A stretch of DNA of 64,000 nt from Lysinibacillus contaminans. GTDB lineage: Bacteria; Bacillota; Bacilli; Bacillales_A; Planococcaceae. The DNA is taken from the NCBI RefSeq assembly GCF_001278945.1, contig NZ_LGRV01000003.1, positions 744,001 through 808,000 on the forward strand, written 5' to 3'. Both the position numbers and the translations under genes were made by a program. Of this stretch, positions 46,370 to 55,326 are shown piece by piece. Position 1 is the first letter of the stretch. Each line of letters begins with the position of its first letter. The notes beneath the pieces are model-generated. The model was not told the origin of the DNA. It searched no databases and saw nothing but the letters and a program-made list of their open reading frames with translations.

Positions 46370-48526
46370 TTATACCCTAGTTAATCCTTTGAAGTTCATA
46401 GAAAGTGGTCGAGAAATATCTTTTTCTGAAAAATGGATAATATATTGATTATCATCTTCATTTATTTCTTTTATAATCCCTTCGCCAAATACTGAATGAA
46501 GAATTTTATCATTCACGTTAAACTTTTCAGTACTAATAACTTCTTTTTCTTCACTTGGTTGTTTAAAAGCCTCCATTGCTTCGTCTATTAATTCTTGTTC
46601 AATGACACCTAAACGAGTAAAAAGATTTTGCTTTATTTCAAAGAGGAATCGAGAAGGAAACTTTCTTTTACCGTAATTCGTTAATCCTTCTGATTCAGTC
46701 ATATAAAATGCTTTCATAGCTCTTGTGATAGCAACGTAAGCTAATCGTCGTTCTTCTTCAAGACCATTTTCATTCCCTTTATCTAAAGAACGATAAGATG
46801 GTAATACTCCATCATTAAACGAAACTAAAAATACATAAGGGAATTCTAACCCCTTTGCTGTATGAATAGTCATAAGTTTTACTGAATTTTTGTTTACTTC
46901 TCTGTCATTATCACTAAATAATGCAATTTGTTGTAAATAATCGTCTAATTCTAATTTTTCTCCGTATTCGGCTTCTAAAGTAATAATAGATGATAGTAAT
47001 TCACTTACATTATCAATTCTTTCTTGGTCTCCGCTTAAACGTAATTCCTCATCATAGCCAGAATCATCTAATAGACCTCTTAATAACTCAGAAATTGTTA
47101 GACTACTGTACAATTTTTTATATTTTTCAATTGTATCTATAAACTGTTTAACTTTAGTTTTATTGAAGCTCGGTTCTTCTTTGTATTTTAGAAGAGTTTC
47201 ATAATACGATAAATTATCATTTTCTGCTTGTTGCTTTAACCAATTAATTTTAGTTTTACCGAAGCTGCGTTTAGGATTATTAATCGTTCTTAGTAATGAT
47301 AAATCATCTGCGTAGAGGACCATTTTATAATAAGCTATACAGTCTTTAATTTCTGCTCTTTGGAAGAACTTGAAACCGCTGAACATTGTATAAGGAATAT
47401 TAGCTCTCATAAAACCTTGTTCTACAAAACGGGAATTATAGTTAGCTCTGTAGATGATAGCAAAATCGCTATATTTAGCTCCATCCTTTTCTACAAGAGA
47501 GTTTATTGTTTCTGAAATATATTTTATTTCTTCAAATTCCTTTTTTCCATGATAATGGATAACATCTACACCGTTATTATTATAGGTGAAAAGGTCTTTG
47601 TCGATTCGAACTTTATTATTTTTAATAATTGAGTTCCCTAGATTTAAAATTTCAGGTGTTGAACGATAGTTTTCATTCAGGATGATAGTTTCACAAGGTT
47701 CATGAGTTTTATGGAAATTAACTAAATACGCAGGCTTCGCACCTCGCCAAGTATAAATTGCTTGGTCTGGGTCGCCAACAACAAATAGATTTTTATGTGT
47801 AGCACTTAATATATTCACTAATCCAATTTGTTTACCGCTACTATCTTGGAATTCATCTACTTGAATATAATGTAATTGATTTTGCCATTTTAATTGAACT
47901 TCAGTATTTTGTTCATATAAGTAAAGAACAAAGTTAATTAAATCTTGGAAATCTAAAGCGAAGTACTTTCTTTGCTTCTTTAAATACAAAGAGATTACTT
48001 TTGAAAGCATAGGAGTTTCAGCAGGTATTTCAATTTTAGCTAATGGGTTTGTTAATGACTCTACATAGTCATATCCAATTTTTAAGAAACCTATAGCCTT
48101 AAGGACATCGTCAAACTTCATAAACTTAATTGTTAATCCTAATTCCTCATAAACTTCCTTTAAAATATCTTTTTGGTCATCTTCATCAAGAATCATAAAA
48201 TTTTTCGGATAGTTAATATGGTGAATGTCTTCTCTCAAAACTTTTACGCAAAAGCCATGATATGTACAAATTAAAGATCCATCATTGCTATTACCTAAAA
48301 GGCTTTTTACTCTTTTTCTCATTTCTGCTGCGGCCTTATTTGTAAAAGTAACACATAAAATATTTTTAGGAGATATACCCAAGGCTTCAACTAAATAAGC
48401 ATAGCGATTTACTAATGTTTTAGTTTTTCCAGAACCAGCACCTGCGATAATTCTTATATACCCTTCAGTAGCTGTTACAGCTTGTTGTTGTTTTTCGTTT
48501 AGTGCATTTAATAATTTTTCAAACAA
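46370..48526 (-). CDS. UvrD/PcrA-like superfamily 1 DNA helicase
   Basis: This 718-residue helicase has all SF1A motifs: GAGSGKT (motif I), VDEFQDSS (II), GDPDQAIYTWRGA (III), NENYRS (IV), MTIHTAKGLEFPYVFL (V) and ERRLAYVAITRA (VI). The C terminus has the PcrA-type KILHSVFGEGIIKEI module (Tudor-like, about 665-715). It unwinds DNA 3' to 5'. It is not the housekeeping pcrA, since that gene is linked to ligA. Its place among mobile remnants suggests an accessory role in element biology or defence, but no partner nuclease is adjacent. Motif II has Phe where PcrA has Tyr, a tolerated change. Confidence 0.88.
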   Translation of the reverse strand: MFEKLLNALNEKQQQAVTATEGYIRIIAGAGSGKTKTLVNRYAYLVEALGISPKNILCVTFTNKAAAEMRKRVKSLLGNSNDGSLICTYHGFCVKVLREDIHHINYPKNFMILDEDDQKDILKEVYEELGLTIKFMKFDDVLKAIGFLKIGYDYVESLTNPLAKIEIPAETPMLSKVISLYLKKQRKYFALDFQDLINFVLYLYEQNTEVQLKWQNQLHYIQVDEFQDSSGKQIGLVNILSATHKNLFVVGDPDQAIYTWRGAKPAYLVNFHKTHEPCETIILNENYRSTPEILNLGNSIIKNNKVRIDKDLFTYNNNGVDVIHYHGKKEFEEIKYISETINSLVEKDGAKYSDFAIIYRANYNSRFVEQGFMRANIPYTMFSGFKFFQRAEIKDCIAYYKMVLYADDLSLLRTINNPKRSFGKTKINWLKQQAENDNLSYYETLLKYKEEPSFNKTKVKQFIDTIEKYKKLYSSLTISELLRGLLDDSGYDEELRLSGDQERIDNVSELLSSIITLEAEYGEKLELDDYLQQIALFSDNDREVNKNSVKLMTIHTAKGLEFPYVFLVSFNDGVLPSYRSLDKGNENGLEEERRLAYVAITRAMKAFYMTESEGLTNYGKRKFPSRFLFEIKQNLFTRLGVIEQELIDEAMEAFKQPSEEKEVISTEKFNVNDKILHSVFGEGIIKEINEDDNQYIIHFSEKDISRPLSMNFKGLTRV

Positions 48527-48649
48527 GACTTGTTCACCTCTTTAAATTGAAATAGTTTAGTGAGATTATATCATCCAAAGGTATTTTTTGTTAAATTAGT
48601 TAATTATTCAATTATGATAATGTTGTATAACATTCCTTCACCTACTACA

Positions 48650-48903
48650 TTATCAGTAAATATGATGTATTTGTTTCCAAGTATAAAAGGCGAAGGACAC
48701 ATTACAACTACACAAGCTTACCGTATTTATATGATTGGGAATCAGTCCATTAGTACTCATACAATGGGAAAAACATTTGGATACACGTACTAAAAGCAAC
48801 AAAAGATGTGGCTACACTAATAAAAATCTTTAACCACAGCTAGCAGAAAACAACTCTACGCTATATTGGAATCACAGAAAAGTCACTGAGAACAGCATTA
48901 AAG
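48650..48903 (+). pseudogene. Tyrosine recombinase (integrase) 3' remnant
   Basis: The first frame shows a XerD-like C-terminal domain: YLFPSIKGEGHITTTQAYRI, then STHTMGKTFGYTY, where the HxxR arginine has become Gly. After a frameshift near 48793 the next frame reads ATKDVATLIKIFNHS, a TAG, then QKTTLRYIGITEKSLRTALK with the catalytic Tyr. Frameshift, nonsense codon and lost Arg make it dead. The N-terminal half is missing. Confidence 0.78.
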
Positions 48904-49325
48904 GTGTATCTTTCTTCTAAGTTGACAGGGTGAATCTCTAAGGGTGCATGAACGTAACCTAATCTATTTAACCTTTAATTTATACGGTTTGAAGCCACTT
49001 CACTTTGCTCAATAGAAATTGAGTAAAATCAACTTTTTAATGAGCTGAGGTGAAGCAGTCATAAACGTGTCAAATGGCTTGTTCAGGGGCGCAGGAGCAT
49101 GTGTTGGATCTTTTTGAGTGGGTTCGATTCATTCTTTGTTGCGAGTTATGACCACTTCACATCTTAAGGATTGATCCACTCTCTTCACGAAAGTACTTTA
49201 TTACAATATCCTTCGATAGGCTTAACATCGAGCCTCTATGAGCATGACTAGCGCTCGAAAGACTCAGCAACTGATGTGACAAAGCTAAAAATTATATTTC
49301 TCAAACATATTCAGAAAAAGAGCAA
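48904..49325. other. Non-coding stretch, probably decayed element DNA
   Basis: No supported gene. One imperfect inverted pair (CTTCACTTTGCTCA and TGAGCTGAGGTGAAG, about 48992-49056) and many stops in all frames. Likely remains of the same mobile element as the integrase fragment. Confidence 0.4.
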
Positions 49326-49788
49326 ATGCAACAGCCATTCATTCTATTACATTGTATGCAAGATAAATATGATGAGGAACACTTCAAAGTATATGTATCT
49401 TTAGATAAAGATTTTAATGCATCTGGGAGATTAAGGGATTTATCTCCATCTGCTTTAAAGGTTTTATTAGTAATTGCTAGTTTTACAGATAATGATGGTT
49501 ATTCTTGCGTTTCACAAGAGAAGATTGGAGAGCTTGTGGGACTGACAAGGCAACAAGTAGGTAAAGTGATTAGTGAATAAGGAATTTGGCGATAGAACGC
49601 TATTAAAAGCAGTTAAGTTTAATAAAGGTGAGAATCAGACAGTGTGTGTTTATAATCCTGTGAATTGTTTCTTGGAGAAGGTTTTTGTTGAAATTGACAA
49701 TATTATTTATACTGACAATCAATATAATGAAAAAATAGAATTATTAACTTTTAAGAGCACATATTTTTTATTGAAGTATTTGCAGTAA
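49326..49788 (+). pseudogene. Broken helix-turn-helix gene
   Basis: The first frame encodes LSPSALKVLLVIASFTDNDG and SCVSQEKIGELVGLTRQQVG, a winged-helix HTH as in replication-initiator or DnaD-type element proteins, and stops at 49578. The next frame continues without a gap as VNKEFGDRTLLKAVKFNKGE. A single frameshift near 49575 therefore splits one gene. The N terminus may also be incomplete. Confidence 0.6.
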
Positions 49789-49883
49789 TTTGAATATCAT
49801 ACCATTATAATTAATGGTAGGCTCAAAGAGAAAAGTTTTATCTAATTTGAAGCATATATATTTTAATGACAATGGAGGAAACT

Positions 49884-50645
49884 ATGCTTAGTAACAGAGA
49901 TATATTTAAAGAAATTATAAAAGCTAAAGATTTAGCAATACATCCTTTGAAGTTGGAGAATATAAATGGGAGCTCTATAAATCTAACTGCAAGTGAATAT
50001 GCTTGGTATTCTGCAGAGAGGAAAGTAATAGGAGATGGGGCATCACAAACTCAAGTTGAAATTCCTGGTACACTAGCAGCTAATAATGGGGTGATAAAGA
50101 TACCTAGAGGGGAGACTGTAAACATTTTAACTCAAGAAGCGATATGGGTGTCTAGAAAAATTAGTGGAACATATCATTCGAGAGTTTCTTTATCAGCTAA
50201 AGGTTTAAGTAATATCTCTACTACATTAGATCCTAAATGGTGTGGTTTATCATTAATTTCTATGACAAATAACTCAAAGTATGATCAGAGCATAGATGTT
50301 GGAGATGGTATAGTTACACTAACCTTTGATTATCTTAATAAAAAGGCTTCTAAAGATCATGTTGAAATTGCTGCGAGTAGACAAGATATATATAAAAGGT
50401 TTGATATGAGTAGGTTGACTATAGATCAAAAACAATATTTAGATGGAACAGACCATAGAACACCATTTAGAATTATCAATAACATGTCTGGATCAGATCC
50501 ATATAAACAATTAAAAGCTCATACTCCCTTGAGGAAACTTAATAATTTTATTATGCATCCGGCAATGCTATTGGTATTAGGGGCTATTATTGGAGAACTA
50601 ATTAAACATTTGCCAAAAGTAATTAAATGGCTATCTAATTTCTAG
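49884..50645 (+). CDS. dCTP-deaminase/dUTPase-fold protein with C-terminal membrane anchor
   Basis: The protein has about 253 residues. The middle resembles dCTP deaminase: ISGTYHSRVSLSAKGL, then TTLDPKWCGLSLISMTN and DVGDGIVTLTF (about 90-165). The catalytic Glu expected in LxxE-type LEFYN is absent (LISMTN), so it probably binds but does not deaminate nucleotides. A hydrophobic helix (about 222-242, MHPAMLLVLGAIIGELI) should anchor it to the membrane. GGAGG is five to seven bases before ATG 49884; an upstream ATG at 49866 overlaps it. A complete dUTPase gene follows 35 bases later, suggesting a joint role in nucleotide handling. Confidence 0.7.
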   Translation: MLSNRDIFKEIIKAKDLAIHPLKLENINGSSINLTASEYAWYSAERKVIGDGASQTQVEIPGTLAANNGVIKIPRGETVNILTQEAIWVSRKISGTYHSRVSLSAKGLSNISTTLDPKWCGLSLISMTNNSKYDQSIDVGDGIVTLTFDYLNKKASKDHVEIAASRQDIYKRFDMSRLTIDQKQYLDGTDHRTPFRIINNMSGSDPYKQLKAHTPLRKLNNFIMHPAMLLVLGAIIGELIKHLPKVIKWLSNF

Positions 50646-50680
50646 AGGTATAACCCATTTAAGAAAGGGAGCTTAAATTC

Positions 50681-51115
50681 ATGCAAAATCTATTTATAAA
50701 AAGAAGTATTGCAGATGCTAAATTACCTGTTAAAGCACATCCAACAGACGCAGGTTTTGATGTATTTTCTATTGAAAATGTAGTTATTTCATCTGGTGAG
50801 TATAAATTAATTAAAACAGGTATTTCAATTGAATTACCTTCTAACACTGAGGCACAAATTAGACCAAGAAGCGGTTTAGCTTTAAAACATGGTATTACTG
50901 TATTAAATTCTCCAGGTACTATTGATGAAGAATATAGAGGAGAGATTGGAGTAATTTTAATTAATCATGGCAAATCTGATTTTGTTGTTGAAAAGCATAT
51001 GAAAATTGCACAAATGGTTATTGCTCCTGTAATGCAAGTGGAAATTAAAGAAATTGCTGTACTAAGTGATACTGATAGAGGGACTGGTGGTTTTGGTTCT
51101 ACTGGTACAAAGTAA
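50681..51115 (+). CDS. dut: dUTP diphosphatase (trimeric dUTPase)
   Basis: The 144 residues contain all five dUTPase motifs: [51 protein letters not shown] and the C-terminal flap [11 protein letters not shown]. It hydrolyses dUTP to dUMP and PPi. AAGAAAGGGAG lies before the ATG. Its low-GC codon use and position among phage and integrase remnants point to a phage or element origin rather than the housekeeping gene. It follows the membrane-anchored dCTP-deaminase-fold gene. Confidence 0.93.
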   Translation: MQNLFIKRSIADAKLPVKAHPTDAGFDVFSIENVVISSGEYKLIKTGISIELPSNTEAQIRPRSGLALKHGITVLNSPGTIDEEYRGEIGVILINHGKSDFVVEKHMKIAQMVIAPVMQVEIKEIAVLSDTDRGTGGFGSTGTK

Positions 51116-51260
51116 TATGCTGAGTATATAAGTAAAACTTTGTTAGAGTTTTGTTCTAATCTCTACAACAAATAAACTGTAAATTATAATCTGTCCAAGC
51201 CTTTGATATGAATGAGTTTGATTGATAAGGTGCAGCATCCCAATAGTAGTTTAACTTTAG

Positions 51261-51291
51261 TCGGTCGGGGGTTCGAATCCCTCATTACTAA
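51261..51291 (+). other. tRNA 3'-end-like fragment, possible attachment site
   Basis: CGGTCGGGGGTTCGAATCCC followed by TCATTACTAA has the T-arm (GGTTCGAATCC) and acceptor-like tail of a tRNA, but no matching 5' half is present upstream. Integrative elements that enter tRNA genes leave such 3' copies, so this may mark an old element end. Confidence 0.4.
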
Positions 51292-51333
51292 TACATCTCA
51301 ACTACCTTGGAAATCAAAGGTTGAGCTTTTAAG

Positions 51334-51453
51334 ATAAACACACACTTCGATGAATTTGTTCAGCAAGTAGCAGCAGAAGTAAATGATTTGTTGGATCGCG
51401 ATCTAAGTGTGATGAACTTAATAAATACTCGTAACATTGGTATTGAAAAATGA
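51334..51453 (+). pseudogene. Gene fragment, possibly phage structural
   Basis: An open frame reads THFDEFVQQVAAEVNDLL, then DRDLSVMNLINTRNIGIEK and stops. No start codon or ribosome site in front. The well-formed amphipathic sequence suggests the 3' part of a lost gene. I do not recognise it for certain; a phage tail protein is possible. Confidence 0.35.
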
Positions 51454-51628
51454 AAATTATAAGAGCAGCTGATTCAGTAAGATAGTATGCATAAATATAG
51501 AATAAATATTCATATATTTTTCTCTACACATCATAAATGAAAATCTAGTAATATCAATGCTTTAGCAGGATGCTAGATTCCCTCCTGGGACGTAATATGA
51601 TTCAGATAGAAAAAGTTTGAACCAGTTG

Positions 51629-51673
51629 AAAAACATCGCAAATCCTTTAAACATAAGACTTTGTGATGTTTTT
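51629..51673. terminator. Terminator-like hairpin
   Basis: AAAAACATCGCAAA and TTTGTGATGTTTTT pair across a 17-base loop with an A run before and a T run after. No intact gene is adjacent; it is probably a leftover of the decayed element. Confidence 0.55.
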
Positions 51674-51782
51674 CGTTTTTCGAGAATACTGATAATATAA
51701 AATGAAAAGTTTATACACATTAGATTAGAGGTATTTTAGAAGATTAGATTAGAAAAAATTCGAACAGGTTTGAAGTCGTTTT

Positions 51783-51900
51783 CTATATCGATAACAGCTC
51801 CTTTTTCGTTGTTGGATATAAGTGACTATATATGTTTAGAGTTGTCGCTACATCAATATGTCCAAGTCTTACAGCGATCGCGGAATATAAGTTATAAATC
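51783..51900 (-). pseudogene. Second tyrosine recombinase 3' remnant
   Basis: On the minus strand the frame reads IAVRLGHIDVATTLNIYSHL followed by YPTTKKELLSI and a TAG stop. RLGH and the catalytic Tyr in IYSHLYP are the end of phage-type integrases. The upstream part of the gene is missing. It is a different family branch from the remnant at 48.65 kb. Confidence 0.7.
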
Positions 51901-51935
51901 ATGGTTCCTCAGGAAAGTGTATTTTAGAAAATTAT

Positions 51936-51987
51936 AAAAACACGTCATCTATGCTGCAAGCAAAACAGCAAGATAGATGACGTGTTT
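51936..51987 (-). terminator. Rho-independent terminator
   Basis: ACACGTCATCTAT and ATAGATGACGTGT form a 13-bp stem with T-rich sequence on the minus-strand side. It ends the ECF S-component gene and bounds the accessory region on the right. Confidence 0.8.
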
Positions 51988-51999
51988 ATTTTGAACGTA

Positions 52000-52566
52000 C
52001 TAAAAATTCTTTTTGAAGTACGGTGTTTTTTTCAGCACGATACATACTGGAATCGCGATGAGTAAACCGACAACGTTTTGGATTAGGTCCCCTGGCATTG
52101 ATGCCAGGGGCGCAATCCAACTTTTGAACATGATTGCTTGCCCGATGTAGTATACGGCCATCATCACGGGCATTGAAACGACTGCTCCTAAAATGTTTAA
52201 CCCCATATTGTCGCCTCGATATCCATTAGACCAAGCGATTTTCCCAACAATAAAGCCTTGTAATGCGCGAGAGATAATTGTGGTTGGTGCCCAAATTAAC
52301 CAACCACCTACAAGATCAAATAATCCCATCCCAATTGCTCCAGCAAGTGCCCCTTTTTTAGGGCCGAATAAAATCGCCGAGATGAAAAGCATGGATGTTC
52401 CTAAATGGATAAGCCCGCCTTGACCGAATGGGAGTCTGATATTGATGAACATGGTGGCAACGAAAACAAGTGCTGCTAAAATTGCTGTAATCACTAAATC
52501 AAAGGTATCAGTGCGTGGTTTTATATAGGTGTGTCTTTGTACACTTTGCATCTGTATCTTCCTCAC
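52000..52566 (-). CDS. ECF transporter S component, probably for vitamin B6
   Basis: This 188-residue membrane protein has about five to six helices (about 22-42, 55-75, 78-98, 108-130, 140-180). The pattern RLPFGQGGLIHLGTSMLFIS with AILFGPKKGALAGAIGMGLFDLVGGW (quoted by position, about 45-90) is typical of the ECF S-component family PF07155. It binds a vitamin and passes it to a shared ECF energy module. Its divergent neighbour is a pyridoxine kinase gene 200 bases away, so B6 vitamers are the likely substrate (PdxU-like); this is inference from context. Confidence 0.82.
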   Translation of the reverse strand: MRKIQMQSVQRHTYIKPRTDTFDLVITAILAALVFVATMFINIRLPFGQGGLIHLGTSMLFISAILFGPKKGALAGAIGMGLFDLVGGWLIWAPTTIISRALQGFIVGKIAWSNGYRGDNMGLNILGAVVSMPVMMAVYYIGQAIMFKSWIAPLASMPGDLIQNVVGLLIAIPVCIVLKKTPYFKKNF

Positions 52567-52768
52567 TATAATGAATTTTTTGATAATTCCTACTTTAGCA
52601 AAGGACTGACTATTATAAAAGTGTCAATTTAGTAAAAATATTAAAGGTCAGATTGATTTTTCATGTATAAAAATTTTCATCTCTCGAAAAGAAGTTGAGT
52701 GTATTTTCGCATCTTTCTAATTATGATACGATGAAGAGAGTATAAGCAGTATTAGTTAGGTGGAGAGT

Positions 52769-53620
52769 ATGATGAAAAAAGTTGCAGTAATTCAGGATAT
52801 TTCATCCTTTGGGAAGTGCTCGTTAACAGCTGCGATACCTGTGCTGTCAGTGATGGGGGTTCAGGCAGTACCATTGCCAACTGCGATTTTAACGGCGCAA
52901 ACAGGGTATCCGAGTTTTTATTGTAAGGATTTAACGTCAAAGATGGACATTTTTGTGGATGAGTGGAGCAAGCTTGGTGCGACTTTTGATGGCATTCATA
53001 CAGGCTTTGTGACAGGAAAAGAGCAAATCGATAACATCTTTCAGTTTTTAAGCGTGTTTCATTCGAGTGAAACGAAGCTGCTTGTCGATCCAGTGATGGG
53101 GGATATGGGCGAGGTGTATAAAATGTTTACAGGCGACTTGCTTGATCGTATGAAGGAGCTAGTGAAGCGTGCAGACATTATTACACCAAATGTTACAGAG
53201 TGTTGCTTACTTACAGGTTTGTCGTATGAGAAGCTACAGAGCTATCAAGACGATTCAGATTATTTTCAGGCGCTAGATGAAGCGGGCCATCAGCTGCAGC
53301 AGGCAACTGGGGCAAATGTCATTATTACCGGTTTAAATCCGCCGCCAGTAGATGCGAACAAGCGTTATGTAGGCAATATGTATGTCGATGCAGATCGTTT
53401 ATTTTATAGTATCCGCGACTATAACGGTGAGAGTTATTCAGGCACAGGCGATTTGTTTGCATCAGTCATTATGGGTGGCATGATGCGCGGGCAGGATTTA
53501 GTAGAATCGATGAAGTTGGCAGAGACGTTTTTAGCCGCTGCAATTGAAGCTACGTCGAAGGAGCAAGTTCCGCGTGAGGCAGGCGTGAATTTTGAACAAT
53601 TTTTGCGAATGCTGCTTTAG
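52769..53620 (+). CDS. pdxK: Pyridoxamine/pyridoxine kinase
   Basis: This is a ribokinase-superfamily enzyme of about 283 residues. It opens with VAVIQDISSFGKCSLTAAIP (the FGKCS type of Bacillota pyridoxamine kinases), has LVDPVMGDMGEVY and TPNVTECCLLTG in the core, and the anion-hole catalytic motif GTGDLFASVIMGG with the base Asp. It makes PLP precursors from imported B6 vitamers. ATG 52769 or 52772 fits the GGTGGAG site; an in-frame GTG at 52760 overlaps it. Divergent from the ECF S component, with which it forms a salvage unit. Confidence 0.92.
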   Translation: MMKKVAVIQDISSFGKCSLTAAIPVLSVMGVQAVPLPTAILTAQTGYPSFYCKDLTSKMDIFVDEWSKLGATFDGIHTGFVTGKEQIDNIFQFLSVFHSSETKLLVDPVMGDMGEVYKMFTGDLLDRMKELVKRADIITPNVTECCLLTGLSYEKLQSYQDDSDYFQALDEAGHQLQQATGANVIITGLNPPPVDANKRYVGNMYVDADRLFYSIRDYNGESYSGTGDLFASVIMGGMMRGQDLVESMKLAETFLAAAIEATSKEQVPREAGVNFEQFLRMLL

Positions 53621-53940
53621 TAATCTCAGACTCTTTATAACATGAGTATGCTTTGAACTGACCCAGTCATTTAATTGTGCATAGAGATTTCTTGTGGGCG
53701 CTCAAAATAAAAAGAGTGTCCTCTGAACCAAAGCTAACCGCTTTATTGTGATTCATCAATTAACAGTTGAGTGAGTACAAGAAAGTTTAGGATCGCTAGA
53801 AGCAATTCAAAAATAACGGGAATAATTAAAGGCAACATTCAGTGTTTTCTTACCCTTACTGTCGAATTGTAAATAAGTTTAACTCTTATACTATATTCAT
53901 ATAAAGACTCGCAATTCATTATAAAGAGTGGAGTGATGGC
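53621..53940. other. Intergenic region without a recognised gene
   Basis: No frame with a ribosome site. A short frame around 53780-53812 (LGSLEAIQK) looks like the tail of some lost gene but is too short to identify. The promoter of the TetR gene should lie near 53880-53925 (TATACTATATTC). Confidence 0.35.
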
Positions 53941-54537
53941 ATGGCGGATTTTCAATATTTAGATCGAAGGGTCCAAAGAACAAAGCTCGATTTGTATGAT
54001 GCATTTTTTGAATTGTTGAAAGAAAAGAAGTATGAACAAATTACGATTAAAGACATGATTGAGCGAGCTGGATATAGTCGAGCAACCTTTTATAGCCACT
54101 ATAAAAAAAAGGATGATTTGTTGCATGAGATTATTGACTTTTTATTTCGAAAGTTAAAAAAGGTATATCGACAGCCGTATGTAGGGAAGAAAACGATTGA
54201 AGTGCAGTATATGGTGAACGAACCGATTTACACGCTAAAGCATTTACAGGAATATAGAAGGTATTACCAAGGATTGCTTGGGGGAAATATTCAAATTGAT
54301 TTTAGTGAGCGTATGAAACAAGTGATCATTCAACTATACAAGGATGATTTCGATTTGACGAACGGTGCAATGAATAATGATGTCATGAATCGTTATACTG
54401 CATACGGTATTATTGGCTTAATAATAGATTGGATCATAGCAGATTTCCCAATAGAAAGTGAAGAATTTTCTAAGCTTTTAGTACAAGCTTTGCAGTTTCC
54501 AATACAAACGGTTCGTATTATGGCACATCAAAAATAA
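53941..54537 (+). CDS. TetR/AcrR-family regulator
   Basis: The protein has 198 residues. The N-terminal HTH (about 13-60) reads RTKLDLYDAFFELL, then YEQITIKDMIERAGYSRATFYSHYKKKDDLL (by position 32-62), and the C-terminal part (about 75-190) resembles the TetR_C_7-type ligand domain. GTGGAGTGATGGC lies before the ATG. It converges with two short-chain dehydrogenase genes, with a small terminator between. It might control them, although their promoter lies 1.6 kb away on the far side. Confidence 0.9.
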   Translation: MADFQYLDRRVQRTKLDLYDAFFELLKEKKYEQITIKDMIERAGYSRATFYSHYKKKDDLLHEIIDFLFRKLKKVYRQPYVGKKTIEVQYMVNEPIYTLKHLQEYRRYYQGLLGGNIQIDFSERMKQVIIQLYKDDFDLTNGAMNNDVMNRYTAYGIIGLIIDWIIADFPIESEEFSKLLVQALQFPIQTVRIMAHQK

Positions 54538-54563
54538 AAGGACGTGACTTACACGCCCTTTCA
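54536..54563. terminator. Short bidirectional terminator
   Basis: AAAGG-CGTG and CACG-CCTTT pair around ACTTA between converging genes, with A and T tracts outside. Weak but well placed. Confidence 0.55.
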
Positions 54564-54573
54564 AGTGAATTGA

Positions 54574-55305
54574 TTATTGTGCGCCTAAGCCACCATCGAT
54601 GATAAATTCAGAACCAGTAGAGTAGCTAGATTCGTCTGAAGCTAAATAAAGTACTAAGTTTGTTACTTCTTCTGGTTCCCCAGCTTTACGAAGAGGGAAA
54701 GCCTGTTCAAGCTCGGGGCTGATTAAATGCTTGGTCATATCCGTTTTAATGAAACCAGGATGTACGGAATTGACACGGATTTTATAAACACCTAGCTCAA
54801 GTGCAGCAGCTTTTGTCATACCACGAACAGCAAATTTAGAAGCAGTATAAGCAATTTTTTTATATGCCCCGATAATACCAGCTAACGATGAAATATTAAC
54901 AATTGATCCACCACCAGCCTTTTTCATCGAACTCGTTACAGATTTCATGCCGAGAAACACCGAGTTTTGGTTGACCGCAATTACTTTTTCGTAAGTTGCA
55001 ATTGGTACATCTTCTAAGTTCACTTCTGGCAAGTCTATACCTGCATTGTTGACAAGTACGCTTACAGGTCCGAATATGTCCTCTGTTTTTTGTACGACTT
55101 CTATCCAATCTTCTTCGTTTGTTACATCATGTTTTATAAATAAAGCGTTATTACCAAGTTCATCGGCTAATGCTTGCCCTTCTTTTTCTAAAATATCCGT
55201 AAAAACAACTTTTGCTCCTTCTTTGACAAAACGTCGCGTGTGAGTTGCGCCCATTCCTCGTGCAGCACCTGTAATAATTGCTACTTTACCATCTAAATGT
55301 CCCAT
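54574..55305 (-). CDS. Short-chain dehydrogenase/reductase 1
   Basis: The protein has about 243 residues and is a classical SDR. The cofactor motif TGAARGMG lies near residue 12, NNAG near 88, SIVNISS with the catalytic Ser, and YTASK with catalytic Tyr and Lys. The acidic residue after beta-2 (FTDI) favours NAD over NADP. ATG 55305 is chosen because GGAGGTG lies upstream with good spacing. It starts 22 bases after the stop of the second SDR gene, so the two are one operon. Substrate unknown (20-beta-hydroxysteroid-type or secondary alcohol dehydrogenases look alike). Confidence 0.9.
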   Translation of the reverse strand: MGHLDGKVAIITGAARGMGATHTRRFVKEGAKVVFTDILEKEGQALADELGNNALFIKHDVTNEEDWIEVVQKTEDIFGPVSVLVNNAGIDLPEVNLEDVPIATYEKVIAVNQNSVFLGMKSVTSSMKKAGGGSIVNISSLAGIIGAYKKIAYTASKFAVRGMTKAAALELGVYKIRVNSVHPGFIKTDMTKHLISPELEQAFPLRKAGEPEEVTNLVLYLASDESSYSTGSEFIIDGGLGAQ

Positions 55306-55326
55306 ATTAATCAGCACCTCCAATTC

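Noticed and set aside
51261..51291. Complete tRNA gene
   Set aside because: Only the T-arm and tail are tRNA-like; no acceptor 5' half, D-arm or anticodon arm of correct length lies upstream.
37988..51900. CRISPR array or cas genes in the accessory region
   Set aside because: No regularly spaced repeats with unique spacers and no Cas-like protein were seen anywhere in the window.
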